A stretch of DNA of 64,000 nt from Alkalimarinus alittae (GTDB lineage: Bacteria; Pseudomonadota; Gammaproteobacteria; Pseudomonadales; Oleiphilaceae). Location: NCBI RefSeq assembly GCF_026016465.1, contig NZ_CP100390.1, positions 2,834,501-2,898,500 on the forward strand, in the 5' to 3' direction. Position numbers and translations under genes: made by a program. Below the pieces are notes generated by a model, which was not told where the DNA came from, did not search any database, and saw only the letters and a list, made by a program, of their open reading frames with translations. Below are positions 47,580-57,376 of this stretch, one piece after another; the first letter of the stretch is position 1; each line of letters opens with the position of its first letter.

Positions 47580-48194
47580 TTAGACAACTTTAGCATCCAA
47601 ACTGGCATTCCCACCCACGAGGCCAAAATAATTTGCCCAATCAAATGCTCTTCCTGGGTCTGTTTTTCTGCCTGGTGCAATATCTTGATGGCCCACTATT
47701 CGCCCCATATCAATCCCAGGATACTCTCTCATTAAACACCGTGTAATTTTCACCAACACTTCATACTGAGCATCGGTGTAAGGCACTTCATCTTCACCTT
47801 CTAGTTCAATACCAATTGAAAAATCATTACAATTTTCTTGGGTTTGAAACGTTGAAGCACCTGCGTGCCAGGCTCTCTCACTGAAGGGTACAAACTGAAC
47901 AACTTCACCCGTCCGTTTTATCAACAAGTGAGACGAAACCTCTACACCTTCGATTTCTTTATAGAATGGATGCAGTGAATGATCTAGTCGATTGGTAAAG
48001 AAACGCTCAATGTGATCGCCACCATACCGGCCGGGCGGTAAGCTTATATTATGAATAACGAGTAGGTTGATTTCTGCGTCAGCAGGGCGAGCGTTACAGT
48101 TAGGAGACACCACCCGTCTGACACCTTTAAGCCAGCCGTCCAGCACGCCATCATTGCTTACATGAGTAATACGTTGAATTCCATTATAAATCAT
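47580..48194 (-). CDS. ampD: 1,6-anhydro-N-acetylmuramyl-L-alanine amidase AmpD
   Basis: AmpD cleaves cytosolic anhydro-muropeptides in cell-wall recycling and so keeps AmpR-type regulators quiet. The 204-residue protein shows zinc ligands in LLVIHNISLPPGRYGG, AWHAGAST and GHQDIAPGRKTDPG, the complete amidase_2 set. No signal peptide is present, in line with a cytosolic AmpD. AAGGAGG lies 14 bases before the ATG, rather far. It forms the ampDE pair. Confidence 0.95.
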   Translation of the reverse strand: MIYNGIQRITHVSNDGVLDGWLKGVRRVVSPNCNARPADAEINLLVIHNISLPPGRYGGDHIERFFTNRLDHSLHPFYKEIEGVEVSSHLLIKRTGEVVQFVPFSERAWHAGASTFQTQENCNDFSIGIELEGEDEVPYTDAQYEVLVKITRCLMREYPGIDMGRIVGHQDIAPGRKTDPGRAFDWANYFGLVGGNASLDAKVV

Positions 48195-48346
48195 AACGAC
48201 AGCCCAATCCTCCTTTAGCGTCTAATACAGTATCTACCCTAGCATATAAGCCAAGAGTACTGTAGCTATACAGTACTAAAGGATAAGAGTATTACAAGCT
48301 AATAAAATTATAAACGGTGCTTTATGATTTTTTATTTGATTTTCAA

Positions 48347-50974
48347 TTAGTCCTTTCTATTATTTCTAAGATTTCCAATAACCGATTCAAGCGCTCGATC
48401 AAAAAGCAAGCCGTCATTAAGAACACTAATGAGCCCCTGCTGAGCCATGTCTAACAACTCAGGTTTATTCTTATCGGCTACCTTAATGCCACTCCGATCG
48501 ACAAAAATGTACTTTCCCGTGACTCGAATAAGTGCCGCTAATTTGCACCGAATGATTTTTCCGTTTTCTTGGAACTCTAACCAAGAGCCCACTCTTAAAG
48601 ATTCAATCATTTCTGCGCTAGCCGCATCTGAAATAACAGAGGTGTTGCGCTTAACAACCTCAGGTATATTTATGGCCGACTCAATCGTTATAGCCTCAGG
48701 TAGCTCGGCGCTTTTAGGTTCTTTGCGTATAGTTTCTTCACATATAGTTTGTTCGCGCACAGCCTCCGTTTCATTTACCGCTACACCTTCACCGCTTATG
48801 TCTGAGTCACTTACACCGTCAAGTATCAAGTCAACATCATCAAGAAGTGAGTCCATCGAGTTCGAAATATCAGACGAGTCATCTTCTAGGGAAAGACCTT
48901 CATTCCTCTCTTCTAGGTCGTCATCTATCCCTAAATCTTTTTCGACAGTTTTAGGGTCAATTAAGTCAGCAAACGTCTGGTTAGCATGGGGGGCGTTTTC
49001 AGCCTTTAGCGTGTCAATATCAAGGCTTGCTGTTGCTAACATCTGCAATGCATCTATATGCAGGCCTTCTAATGACTTAAGTAATTCACTTGACTTGAAC
49101 TGATCATAAGAAGCCTCATTTAAACCTGCTCTTAAGTTTTTAAGCAGCCCCGGAATCAATGAGAGTAAATGATTCCTTGCATCGGGCTTAGCCTTATCTG
49201 GGCAGACACTCCACACTAAATTTTCTGCTACTGTTAGCACCCCCCCCCACTCGGCACTTTGTTCGCCATGCTTTAAGTACGTCAGGGACATATACTGACC
49301 CCAAGCATCCTGTAATAACGCCTTGGCTGACTCAGGTAGTGTTTTATTGCCTACAATGCGCTCAATACTGTGCTGAACAACACTTTTAGCGGTCTCATTT
49401 CTCGCCATACCCTCTTCGGCATCACGAGTACGCTGCTCTATTAGCTGGCCGCGTCTGCTTTCAACATCTAGAAAGCGGGTAAATTCCGACAATAGCGATT
49501 CAAATACATCAAAGTTACTATCAAAGTTTTCAAGCAAGCTCTGAACAACATACTCAACCTTATCTTTTAACGGGTCTCGCTGGCCTTCTGGTTTTTCATT
49601 CCAACCAATCGCAGCTGTCGCAATTTCATTAAGTAACTTACGAGCCGGATGACCACCTTTGTTAAAAAAGTTTCGATCAAGCATCGCCACTTTTAACATA
49701 GGGATCTGTAAACGCGCGATCAACGCTTTCATCGTAGGCTGTAGCTGCCTGTCATCAAGAATAAACTCGAATAACATCGATACTAAGTTGATAACATCAT
49801 CATCAACCTTCTTAAATTTTGGGGCTTCAATTCCCGACTCACTCATCTGACCAATAAGAAGCGATCTAAAGTCCATCACCCCAATTTCGCCATTGTTTGG
49901 AGCAAGTGGGAGCCCCTGCTGAGCATTTGACAACACCGATACAACTTGGTCACGACTCACTTCTGTAAAGCCACTAGCGCCGCCTACACTACCGCCCACA
50001 AAGCCGTTGTTGGTTTGCTGAGCGTTACCTTGGGCGTGGAGCATATGCCTTAGACTTTCAAACAGGCCTGCATCTTCTTCAATAATTTCACCCGTTTCAC
50101 CGTCCATTAAGTGATTACCTGAGTGCGAATACCTATCCGTATATGAACTGCCGTCTGAATATGCGTTGCCATCTGAAGAAGACTGTCTTGAAGTAGAGTG
50201 CCCGGCGGACGCAGACTGGCCCGGCACTCTTTTATCCGCAGACCTCACTTGTTTAAGGTCTGGCATTACGCCGTCATCTATCAGTTGTTGGTTAGATTTC
50301 TGGTACATGTCGGCAATATTCGTTAACACGTACTTTTCAAATAATTTGAATACAATAAGTTTTGATTCGATATCAACCTGAAGGTCTTTGCAGCCATCCA
50401 CAAAGCTGTGAACAAGTATTTCTGGACTTGCTGGGATATGGGCTTGATCAAGACTCGCATTAGGTAAAAGCGACTCAACTCTGATTTGGTAGTGATCAAT
50501 CGACTGTCCGCAAGTCCCTCGTGTTTTACTGACCATCCCCTCTATGGCAACACGTTCTTCAAGCTCATCATTTTGAACAAGGCTTAATGATTCTAAACTG
50601 GACGGGGCTTCTGTGGCTGTAATCCCTTGCAGCTTATAACGACCTACTTGATTAAACGATCTAACGACAGACTGCAGCATTAACAGCGCAATTTGCTTAC
50701 GCTGCAATCTGACTTCTCTCATAGCATCAAAATATTTCGCCTGCTCACCGTTTGACCCCGCTTTATCAGCCAGTTCAAACAGCGCATCATCGGCATTATC
50801 AAAAAGCTGGCGCAACAACGTTTTCAATTGGCCTATAGCTAAATCCCGCACTTTTGAAAGAGGTGCTGGGAGGGAGCCTGAAGAGGCTTTGCCATCTGGC
50901 ACGGTCCTCAGTTTATCGAGGTCAACTACATTATGATTCTGCGTCATATTGATTTCACTATAAGTAGCTATCAT
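48347..50974 (-). CDS. DUF1631 family protein
   Basis: The 875-residue protein begins with a conserved helical region (LRQLFDNADDALFELADKAG, part), with a Ser-rich low-complexity stretch at about 255-285. A middle helical domain, VISLVSMLFEFILDDRQLQPTMKALIARLQ-like, is seen as VSMLFEFILDDRQLQ. An acidic linker (about 690-760) leads to a C-terminal PilZ-like fold (GSWLEFQENGKIIRCKLAALI, part). This layout is DUF1631, located in Pseudomonas between ampD and nadC as here. Function is unknown. ATG 50974 has AAGGG four bases upstream, within an inverted repeat; ATG 50947 (MTQNHN) is the alternative. Confidence 0.85.
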   Translation of the reverse strand: MIATYSEINMTQNHNVVDLDKLRTVPDGKASSGSLPAPLSKVRDLAIGQLKTLLRQLFDNADDALFELADKAGSNGEQAKYFDAMREVRLQRKQIALLMLQSVVRSFNQVGRYKLQGITATEAPSSLESLSLVQNDELEERVAIEGMVSKTRGTCGQSIDHYQIRVESLLPNASLDQAHIPASPEILVHSFVDGCKDLQVDIESKLIVFKLFEKYVLTNIADMYQKSNQQLIDDGVMPDLKQVRSADKRVPGQSASAGHSTSRQSSSDGNAYSDGSSYTDRYSHSGNHLMDGETGEIIEEDAGLFESLRHMLHAQGNAQQTNNGFVGGSVGGASGFTEVSRDQVVSVLSNAQQGLPLAPNNGEIGVMDFRSLLIGQMSESGIEAPKFKKVDDDVINLVSMLFEFILDDRQLQPTMKALIARLQIPMLKVAMLDRNFFNKGGHPARKLLNEIATAAIGWNEKPEGQRDPLKDKVEYVVQSLLENFDSNFDVFESLLSEFTRFLDVESRRGQLIEQRTRDAEEGMARNETAKSVVQHSIERIVGNKTLPESAKALLQDAWGQYMSLTYLKHGEQSAEWGGVLTVAENLVWSVCPDKAKPDARNHLLSLIPGLLKNLRAGLNEASYDQFKSSELLKSLEGLHIDALQMLATASLDIDTLKAENAPHANQTFADLIDPKTVEKDLGIDDDLEERNEGLSLEDDSSDISNSMDSLLDDVDLILDGVSDSDISGEGVAVNETEAVREQTICEETIRKEPKSAELPEAITIESAINIPEVVKRNTSVISDAASAEMIESLRVGSWLEFQENGKIIRCKLAALIRVTGKYIFVDRSGIKVADKNKPELLDMAQQGLISVLNDGLLFDRALESVIGNLRNNRKD

Positions 50975-51328
50975 CTGACCCTTACCGGTTTACGTTGCAA
51001 ACAGGGTAAGGAAGTCTTTTCATTTCACGTTAATTTACATTTCATTTTTCCATCTACTATCAATCTTTTATAGATCATCTGTGTCAACAAATGTCACGAA
51101 ATGTCACTTCGAGAAGTGGTTCACAAATTAAGACTTTAGATTGCCAAACTAATAACACTGATAAGTTGAAAACGCTATCAACAGCATAGCACTCTTACCA
51201 AAAGCATGTTTTCGGCGCATTCTGACTAGTACAAAAAATTAATTCACCCACCCCAAGCTCTCTTGTATAGTGAGCAGAATCAAACCTATTTCAGCAAAAG
51301 ACATCATTTTTGGAGCCGCCAACACTCA
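50975..51328. other. Divergent region between DUF1631 gene and retropepsin gene
   Basis: The gap holds the inverted repeat at 50980-51011 and a TGTCACGAAATGTCAC direct repeat pair near 51090. Otherwise it is featureless A+T-rich sequence. Promoters for both flanking genes must lie here, but none is clear. Confidence 0.45.
50980..51011 (-). promoter_or_regulatory. Inverted repeat containing the DUF1631 ribosome-binding site
   Basis: In the mRNA, CCUUACC pairs with GGUAAGG, with an inner GUUU/AAAC helix and a seven-base loop. The 3' arm contains AAGG of the ribosome-binding site, and the AUG at 50974 follows directly. Folding would hide the site from ribosomes. Confidence 0.6.
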
Positions 51329-51868
51329 ATGCCCGCACCCAATAACACCCAAGATACGCCCGTTTCAAAAAAAACAGGGCGAAACATGGCGATCATTGCA
51401 TGGGTCATCGGAATGATCTTACTCACTCGTTTCTTGGGCGTTTGGGAGGATAAGCAGCACAACCCTAATCAAAACTTAGCCACTATTTCAGATGATGTAT
51501 CAAAAACCTCGGTAGCACTAGAGAGGAATCGTTATGGGCATTATGTTTTTAACGGCCAAATTAATGGTCACGACGCTACGTTTATGATTGATACCGGCGC
51601 AACCGATGTAGTCATTCCTCAGGCGCTTGCCGATAAAATTGGCTTAAAACACTACGGACAGTCACAAGCGTCAACCGCAAACGGCATTATTACCGTTTTT
51701 AAGACATCGCTTAAAAGGGTTAGCATTGGGCCAATAACTCTTTATAATGTCTCAGCCAGTATCAATCCGGCCATGACATCAGAAGACGAAGTATTGATGG
51801 GGATGAGTGCCTTAAAACAGCTAGAACTGCGTCAAAAAAATACAACTCTTACACTCTCCCAGCATTAA
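51329..51868 (+). CDS. Membrane-anchored retropepsin-like aspartic protease (clan AA)
   Basis: The protein of about 179 residues has one N-terminal transmembrane helix (AIIAWVIGMILLTRFLG) and then a single retropepsin domain. The domain shows ATFMIDTGATDVVIPQALA, with catalytic Asp in DTGA, and a VLMGMSALKQLEL flap/closing region. Single-domain retropepsins act as dimers. The frame extends to TTG 51263, but ATG 51329 (MPAPNNTQD) is preferred. It lies just upstream of nadC, where such genes are often found. Substrate is unknown. Confidence 0.85.
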   Translation: MPAPNNTQDTPVSKKTGRNMAIIAWVIGMILLTRFLGVWEDKQHNPNQNLATISDDVSKTSVALERNRYGHYVFNGQINGHDATFMIDTGATDVVIPQALADKIGLKHYGQSQASTANGIITVFKTSLKRVSIGPITLYNVSASINPAMTSEDEVLMGMSALKQLELRQKNTTLTLSQH

Positions 51869-51913
51869 CATAGCGTCAACCCGAATCAACACTTAACAAA
51901 TTAGACACCCATT

Positions 51914-52750
51914 ATGACCCATACTCTGCATTCTGCTATTTTACAAAACGTCAAAACTGCCTTAGAAGAAGATATTGGAAGCGGTGATATTACCGCGCAA
52001 TTAATTGCAGAAGACGCTCAAGCTAAAGCGCATGTTATTACGCGAGAACGTTGTGTTGTTTGTGGTATTGACTGGGTTAATGAAGTTTTTAAACAAGTAG
52101 ATAAAAATATTCACATAGAATGGCATGTCTCAGAAGGTGATACCGTTCAACCCAATACCCGCCTATTTTCTTTAGCAGGCCCTGCAAGAGGCTTATTAAC
52201 AGGCGAGCGAGCGGCACTTAATTTTTTACAAACCCTTTCAGGCACAGCCACTATCTGTAAAGAGTATGCCTCAATGGTTTCTCATACATCAGTGAAATTA
52301 CTCGATACGCGGAAGACCATTCCTGGGCTCAGGCAGGCACAAAAATACGCAGTGACGTTTGGCGGTTGTTACAACCACAGAATTGGGCTGTATGATGCAT
52401 TTCTTATTAAAGAAAATCACATTATGGCTTGCGGCTCAATCAAGCGAGCTGTTGAAATGGCTCACACTATAGCGCCAGGTAAACCAGTAGAAGTCGAAGT
52501 CGAAAGCCTAAAGGAGCTTGAAGAAGCATTAAACGCTAAAGCAGACATTATCATGCTCGACAACTTTGATAACGACGCGTTAGTTAGGTCTGTTGATATG
52601 GCAGCAGGCATTGCGAAATTAGAAGCGTCTGGTGGTATCAATAAAACGACACTTACCGCCATTGCTGAGACGGGTGTAGATTACATTTCAATTGGTGCGC
52701 TCACTAAAGACTGTAAAGCTATTGATCTATCTATGAGATTCTCACTTTAA
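51914..52750 (+). CDS. nadC: Nicotinate-nucleotide diphosphorylase (carboxylating)
   Basis: NadC converts quinolinate and PRPP to nicotinate mononucleotide in NAD synthesis. The 278-residue protein contains [31 protein letters not shown], and [19 protein letters not shown] with conserved Arg and Lys. [27 protein letters not shown] and [10 protein letters not shown] complete the motif set. It is followed by a long hairpin. Confidence 0.97.
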   Translation: MTHTLHSAILQNVKTALEEDIGSGDITAQLIAEDAQAKAHVITRERCVVCGIDWVNEVFKQVDKNIHIEWHVSEGDTVQPNTRLFSLAGPARGLLTGERAALNFLQTLSGTATICKEYASMVSHTSVKLLDTRKTIPGLRQAQKYAVTFGGCYNHRIGLYDAFLIKENHIMACGSIKRAVEMAHTIAPGKPVEVEVESLKELEEALNAKADIIMLDNFDNDALVRSVDMAAGIAKLEASGGINKTTLTAIAETGVDYISIGALTKDCKAIDLSMRFSL

Positions 52751-52826
52751 CCCAAAAATGGAGTAAGAAAGTCACTTCACTGCTTGCTACATTAAATTAC
52801 ATAACAACACATTTTGTTTCACACTA

Positions 52827-52862
52827 AAAGAGAGTTTTCAGATTACACTGAGAACTCTCTTT
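52827..52862 (+). terminator. Long hairpin after nadC, probable terminator
   Basis: AAAGAGAGTTTTCAG pairs with CTGAGAACTCTCTTT across a six-base loop (15 pairs with one wobble). The stem ends in TTT but no further T run follows. It separates nadC from the diguanylate cyclase gene. Confidence 0.6.
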
Positions 52863-52942
52863 AGAAACAACAATACATTATTAAATACGACGAACAGCCA
52901 CGCGCCAAATGACTGAATTCGCTGCCAGCAAGGATGCAAGGG

Positions 52943-55696
52943 ATGACACCCAATAAACTCAAAGAGTTTAATCTAATCAAATGGCTATCACCGATTAAAG
53001 ATCACCCCGTTAGATCAATAGCGCTATTTCTCACCTACATGGTGTTAGCTCAGACCTCAGTTTCTATAACGCTTCCCGATTCACCGATTTCACCCGTTTG
53101 GTTACCCTCTGGATTTGCGTTAGCGATTGTCTATATTTACAAAGAATCTGTTTTACCTGTGCTGTTCATGGCCGCCCTAGCGAGTGCGGCTTCAGACTTT
53201 CTCTTCAGCAACAATAATGTGCTTAGCACTGTAGCGCTCGTAGCTTCATTCGGCTTACTCAATACGCTACAGCCTTATCTTATCTATCGGTTTTTCATCA
53301 ACGTTACAGGCGCTGATTATCCGTTCGACCGAGACCGAAGTCTGTTAGCATTTTACCTAGGTGCCATCTTAGTTATTGTTTTTACATCCTCAATCTTCGC
53401 TATGCTCTCGAGTATCACTCAACCTGATAGCGGCATTAACATTAATTACACGCTGAGGCTGCTGGTGTTTACCCTGGCAGACTTTTTAGGCATATTGTTT
53501 CTGACACCCTTAATACTTGCTCATCATCAGTTTCGCGGTTTTCGATATATATCCGATAAACTATTAGAATGGAGTGCATGGTTTGTTGGCTTAGGTATAG
53601 TCTCATATTTGTCTTTTTACCAAGGCATACAAAGTGTGTTCCTAGTACTACCCCTGACCATTTGGGCTGCTACACGATTTAGCCAAGCAGGATGCGCTGC
53701 CGCCGTTTCAATAACGTTATCTCTAGCATTTCTAGCGCTTATCTATATTGACCCCATCAACTCCACACCTAACAACCTATATGATCTCATTATTTTGGAG
53801 ATCCTGTTAGCCATTATCATTACCACAACACTTTATGTCAGCGCACTACTGGAAGAGCGACAAAAAGTAGCCAGTAAGCTCGAAGACATCGTATTGCAAC
53901 GAACAGAACAATTACAAAAAACCAACCAAGAACTGAGTGATGAAGTTTATATAAGAAAGCAGGCAGAAAAGTCTTTTCGACGATCATCGCGGCGATACAA
54001 AGCACTGATTGAAACAGCAGGTAGCCCCATTATAGTCATCGATGACCGCTACCTGATTAAGCAGTGGAATAGTGCTGCAGAATCTCTTTTTGGCTACAGC
54101 CGAGATGACGTCATTGGCAAAAATTATATTGATTGTTTTGTACCTCAACAGCAGCAAGATGAGACAGCTTGGAAGATTACAAAGGTCATTGAAAGTGGCG
54201 TAGGCAAAGAAAACCTCAACAGCGAAGCCATTGCATTCGATGGTGTCGAGCACGCTATGCTTTGGAATATCAACCGTATTTCTAATTCAGATGATGAGCC
54301 AACCCAAGTCATTCTGATCGGCCAAGACATTACTGAAATTCAAACAACACAAGATCAACTTCACCACCTTGCCCATTTTGATATTCTTACAGGTGCGGCT
54401 AACAGGCGACTATTTGAAGACAGGTGTAATCAAGCACTAAAACAATCACTTAGACACCAACATTCGATTGCAATCATTACCTTAGACATCGACTTTTTCA
54501 AGCGCATCAATGATACATTCGGCCATGACGCCGGCGATGAGCTATTAAAAGTAATCGTCAATCGATTAACCGCCTGCGTCCGAAATGAAGATACTGTTGC
54601 ACGCCTAGGCGGAGACGAATTCTCTGTATTATTGGCAGACGTAAGTGGTGTAGAAGGCGCAGAACTAGTTGCCAGAAACATTCTGGATGCCATAACAACA
54701 CCGATTCCACTCCCTAGCGGTGAATTAGTTATCACGTCTAGCATTGGTGTTTCTTTAGCCCCTGATGACGCAGCCGTTTATGCTGAGCTATTAAAAAATG
54801 CAGATATGGCCATGTACCAAGCAAAAAGTTCTGGCCGAAATAATATTCAGTTTTTTGACCCAAAAATGAATGAAGACATGCTTCAGCAACTTTCGATTGA
54901 GCAAGAACTACGTCACGCAATCACTAACAACGAGCTTAAGCTGTATTACCAACCTATTATCGATATTGAGTCTGGGCAAATAATTGCACTTGAAACACTG
55001 CTTAGATGGCAGCATCCTACTAAAGGGTTATTATCACCTGACAAGTTTCTAAAAGTCGCAGAACAAACGGGACAGCTTCTAGCTATTGGCGAGTGGACAC
55101 TGCAAAACGCTTGCCTTCAGGGTAAAGCAGTACAGGCAATGAGTAAAACCCCGGTTAAAATCACTTTAAACGTGTCTAATCGACAATACAGCCACCCTCA
55201 ACTCGTAAAAACAATAGCGCGAGTATTGATGGAAACCCGATTTAATCCCCGCTTTTTAGTGCTAGAAATTGAAGAAAATACCATTACCAACAAGTTAGAA
55301 GAATCGGTCATAACACTGAATAAGCTGAAAGAGCTGGGGTTAACGCTCACTATCGACAGCTTTGGCAGCGGAATTTCGTCGCTAAGCCATCTCAAAAAAC
55401 TACCCATTGATATCATCAAAATTGATCGCACGTTCATCAAGGGTATTCCAAGTGATGAAAACGATATGATTATTACAGAAACACTCATTAATATCGCCCA
55501 CCAGATGAACCTTAGAACCTTTGCAGCAGGTATTGAAACCCGAGAGCAAGAAGCTTTTTTGAAGATAAACGGCTGCCAATATGTACAAGGTTATCTGTAT
55601 TCCAACCCGCTTCCGAGCGAGCTTTTGCCGCAACTTTTTCAAGAAATCAGAAACGGTTTACGCCTTAACGAAGGCAGTCAGTCTTTTAGCCTATAA
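52943..55696 (+). CDS. MASE1-PAS-GGDEF-EAL cyclic di-GMP signalling protein
   Basis: The protein of about 917 residues has an N-terminal MASE1 membrane sensor of about eight helices (residues 20-300). A short coiled coil, a PAS domain (about 350-465), GGDEF (about 475-635) and EAL (about 650-900) follow. The cyclase site is ARLGGDEFSVLL, and an RNED inhibitory I-site lies five residues before it, so it should make c-di-GMP. The EAL domain is altered: ETLLRW instead of EALLRW, LEIEEN instead of LEITES, and DSFGSG instead of DDFGTG. The second metal-binding Asp is thus Ser. ATG 52943 has a better-spaced AAGGA than ATG 52934. Confidence 0.93.
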   Translation: MTPNKLKEFNLIKWLSPIKDHPVRSIALFLTYMVLAQTSVSITLPDSPISPVWLPSGFALAIVYIYKESVLPVLFMAALASAASDFLFSNNNVLSTVALVASFGLLNTLQPYLIYRFFINVTGADYPFDRDRSLLAFYLGAILVIVFTSSIFAMLSSITQPDSGININYTLRLLVFTLADFLGILFLTPLILAHHQFRGFRYISDKLLEWSAWFVGLGIVSYLSFYQGIQSVFLVLPLTIWAATRFSQAGCAAAVSITLSLAFLALIYIDPINSTPNNLYDLIILEILLAIIITTTLYVSALLEERQKVASKLEDIVLQRTEQLQKTNQELSDEVYIRKQAEKSFRRSSRRYKALIETAGSPIIVIDDRYLIKQWNSAAESLFGYSRDDVIGKNYIDCFVPQQQQDETAWKITKVIESGVGKENLNSEAIAFDGVEHAMLWNINRISNSDDEPTQVILIGQDITEIQTTQDQLHHLAHFDILTGAANRRLFEDRCNQALKQSLRHQHSIAIITLDIDFFKRINDTFGHDAGDELLKVIVNRLTACVRNEDTVARLGGDEFSVLLADVSGVEGAELVARNILDAITTPIPLPSGELVITSSIGVSLAPDDAAVYAELLKNADMAMYQAKSSGRNNIQFFDPKMNEDMLQQLSIEQELRHAITNNELKLYYQPIIDIESGQIIALETLLRWQHPTKGLLSPDKFLKVAEQTGQLLAIGEWTLQNACLQGKAVQAMSKTPVKITLNVSNRQYSHPQLVKTIARVLMETRFNPRFLVLEIEENTITNKLEESVITLNKLKELGLTLTIDSFGSGISSLSHLKKLPIDIIKIDRTFIKGIPSDENDMIITETLINIAHQMNLRTFAAGIETREQEAFLKINGCQYVQGYLYSNPLPSELLPQLFQEIRNGLRLNEGSQSFSL

Positions 55697-55736
55697 GCTA
55701 AAACCTTACAAATATTTCTCTCATAACAGAAAACCA

Positions 55737-56054
55737 TTACTGCTCCGTAATCAACTGATCAAACGCCTTGATCAAACTGATCAGAGGTTCAGCATTCACG
55801 TTATTCACCTTAAAAAACTCTTCCGCCATTGGCGCTATATCACTTGTTTTCGGCAATTCAGCCCCTTGCGCTATGATGAATTTTAATCGTGCAATAAACA
55901 CAAACTGTACCCATTCAGGAAAGGTCATGGTGTCTATACAAAAAGGCTCTACACTCATTAACTGTTGGGGCTCTAAAGGCTTATCAGACCAAAGCCCTAA
56001 TTGCCGTAATTCAATTTCAATTTCTCGAAGCAAATTAGCTATCTTCGAATGCAT
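55737..56054 (-). CDS. yqcC: YqcC family protein
   Basis: The 105-residue protein begins MHSKIANLLREIEIELRQLGLW and has the conserved FCIDTMTFPEWVQFVFIARL and a C-terminal helix with LISLIKAFDQLI. These match the YqcC (DUF446) family, whose function is not firmly known. In enterics it lies beside the pseudouridine synthase truC; that gene is absent here. It is convergent with the cyclic di-GMP gene and divergent from the DUF3549 gene. Confidence 0.87.
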   Translation of the reverse strand: MHSKIANLLREIEIELRQLGLWSDKPLEPQQLMSVEPFCIDTMTFPEWVQFVFIARLKFIIAQGAELPKTSDIAPMAEEFFKVNNVNAEPLISLIKAFDQLITEQ

Positions 56055-56256
56055 GTTCTAACCTCAAAATATAGTAACGATCGTTGGCAATCGACGCTAT
56101 TAACAATAAAAACCCTGCAAACACTAGTCACTGATGCGTTAGACTTTTAAATACAGGTCATTTCACACTTTGATCCTTATGATAAAGGTTTTAAAATAAC
56201 CCACCAAGCAAACCTACTATAGTTTACTAACCTAGCACACACTATTAAGGATAATC

Positions 56257-57303
56257 ATGGAATACCCTACGTCTCTAAACGCACTTTTAGCATCAACCAA
56301 GCTAAAGTTCCGCTGGGTTAACATCGGTAGAGGCATTAGAAACATCAGCCAAACGCAATTTGACTCGTTTGAATCCTGCCAATCAGCTTACCCTTGGCCT
56401 GTAGCCTACCAAGCTCAATTCGCTCTCATTGTCTGGAATCCAGGCCAAGATCAACAACATACCATCTGGTTCTTTAAGCTTCCGTTAGATGAGCAAGGGT
56501 TGATTATCCCTCAGGCGCGAGATGCCTTAATTTTAGAACTGTTAGCCATGCTTGGCATCACATCCTCTCAACAGCAAAATAAAAACGAGTCGTCTGTCTA
56601 TACCTTTGAGCCTGATGATGAACAAAAGGCCGCTATTCACGCTAAAGTCAGCAAGATATTAGCCGAGCCCCCTTCAGCATGGTTTCAGCCGGTACAAGAC
56701 TACCTATCAAGTAAAGATTCAGGCATTCTCTGGAGCAACCTAGGGCTTCAGGGGTTTGCAGACATCGTTGAACGCGTGTCAGAGGATAAAATTTCAAGCA
56801 CATTATCAAGTGCAATGGGCTGGGTCGACGCCCCTGCATTTGAAGCACTTTGCCGTTTTATTCAGAATAAAAAAGCACCGGTTATGTTAATCACAGCTAT
56901 AATCAGCCGAGTCAATGCGTCGCTATCAAACGCTAATCAAGAGCCCCTACCGGTTAGCTTCTATGACAGCGCCATACGCGCATTTTCCCAAGCAGATAAA
57001 GACAGTAAGGTGACAGAATGCATTAGCGCTATACTGGCATCACCTGCAGGACAAAATATAGAAGTGCTTCATAGTTTAAGCCTTTACTGTTGGCAGCACC
57101 TGAAAGATAAAAAGCTGATGACGCAATATCTCGACAACTTATCTCAGATTGAAGATGAGAAACCGATCTTTATTCAGCTAGTCACAGATTTAATGTTTGT
57201 ACCTGATATGCGCCCTGAGGTGCTCACTCAATTCAGAAATCCAGAGCGGTCAGAAAGCCTAGGTGTTGCAATAGGACGTTTAATGAGTGGTGTTAGAGGT
57301 TAA
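56257..57303 (+). CDS. DUF3549 family protein
   Basis: The 348-residue soluble protein contains TKLKFRWVNIGRGIRNIS, AYPWPVAYQAQFALIVWN, and WFFKLPLDEQGLI, then a helical repeat-like C-terminal half ending RSESLGVAIGRLMSGVRG. I recognise this as the DUF3549 pattern of marine gammaproteobacteria. Function is unknown. AAGGATAATC precedes the ATG. It is convergent with the ParA-like gene, sharing a hairpin terminator. Confidence 0.82.
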   Translation: MEYPTSLNALLASTKLKFRWVNIGRGIRNISQTQFDSFESCQSAYPWPVAYQAQFALIVWNPGQDQQHTIWFFKLPLDEQGLIIPQARDALILELLAMLGITSSQQQNKNESSVYTFEPDDEQKAAIHAKVSKILAEPPSAWFQPVQDYLSSKDSGILWSNLGLQGFADIVERVSEDKISSTLSSAMGWVDAPAFEALCRFIQNKKAPVMLITAIISRVNASLSNANQEPLPVSFYDSAIRAFSQADKDSKVTECISAILASPAGQNIEVLHSLSLYCWQHLKDKKLMTQYLDNLSQIEDEKPIFIQLVTDLMFVPDMRPEVLTQFRNPERSESLGVAIGRLMSGVRG

Positions 57304-57331
57304 TACTGAAAGGGCTAGTACAGTAACTATT

Positions 57332-57358
57332 GCCACCCTTGCTAACGCCAAGGGTGGC
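57332..57358. terminator. Bidirectional hairpin between DUF3549 and parA-like genes
   Basis: GCCACCCTTG pairs perfectly with CAAGGGTGGC around a seven-base loop, 29 bases after the plus-strand stop and about 20 after the minus-strand stop. T runs on both sides are weak. Confidence 0.6.
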
Positions 57359-57376
57359 GGTCTTAATTATGATCGC

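Noticed and set aside
48447-49103. Long plus-strand open frame (218 codons) opposite the DUF1631 gene
   Set aside because: Ser-rich low-complexity translation with no recognisable motif; explained as the antisense shadow of the real gene.
51085-51105. TGTCACGAAATGTCAC repeat as a regulator operator
   Set aside because: A single short direct repeat with no known matching regulator in view; kept only as a note in the intergenic entry.
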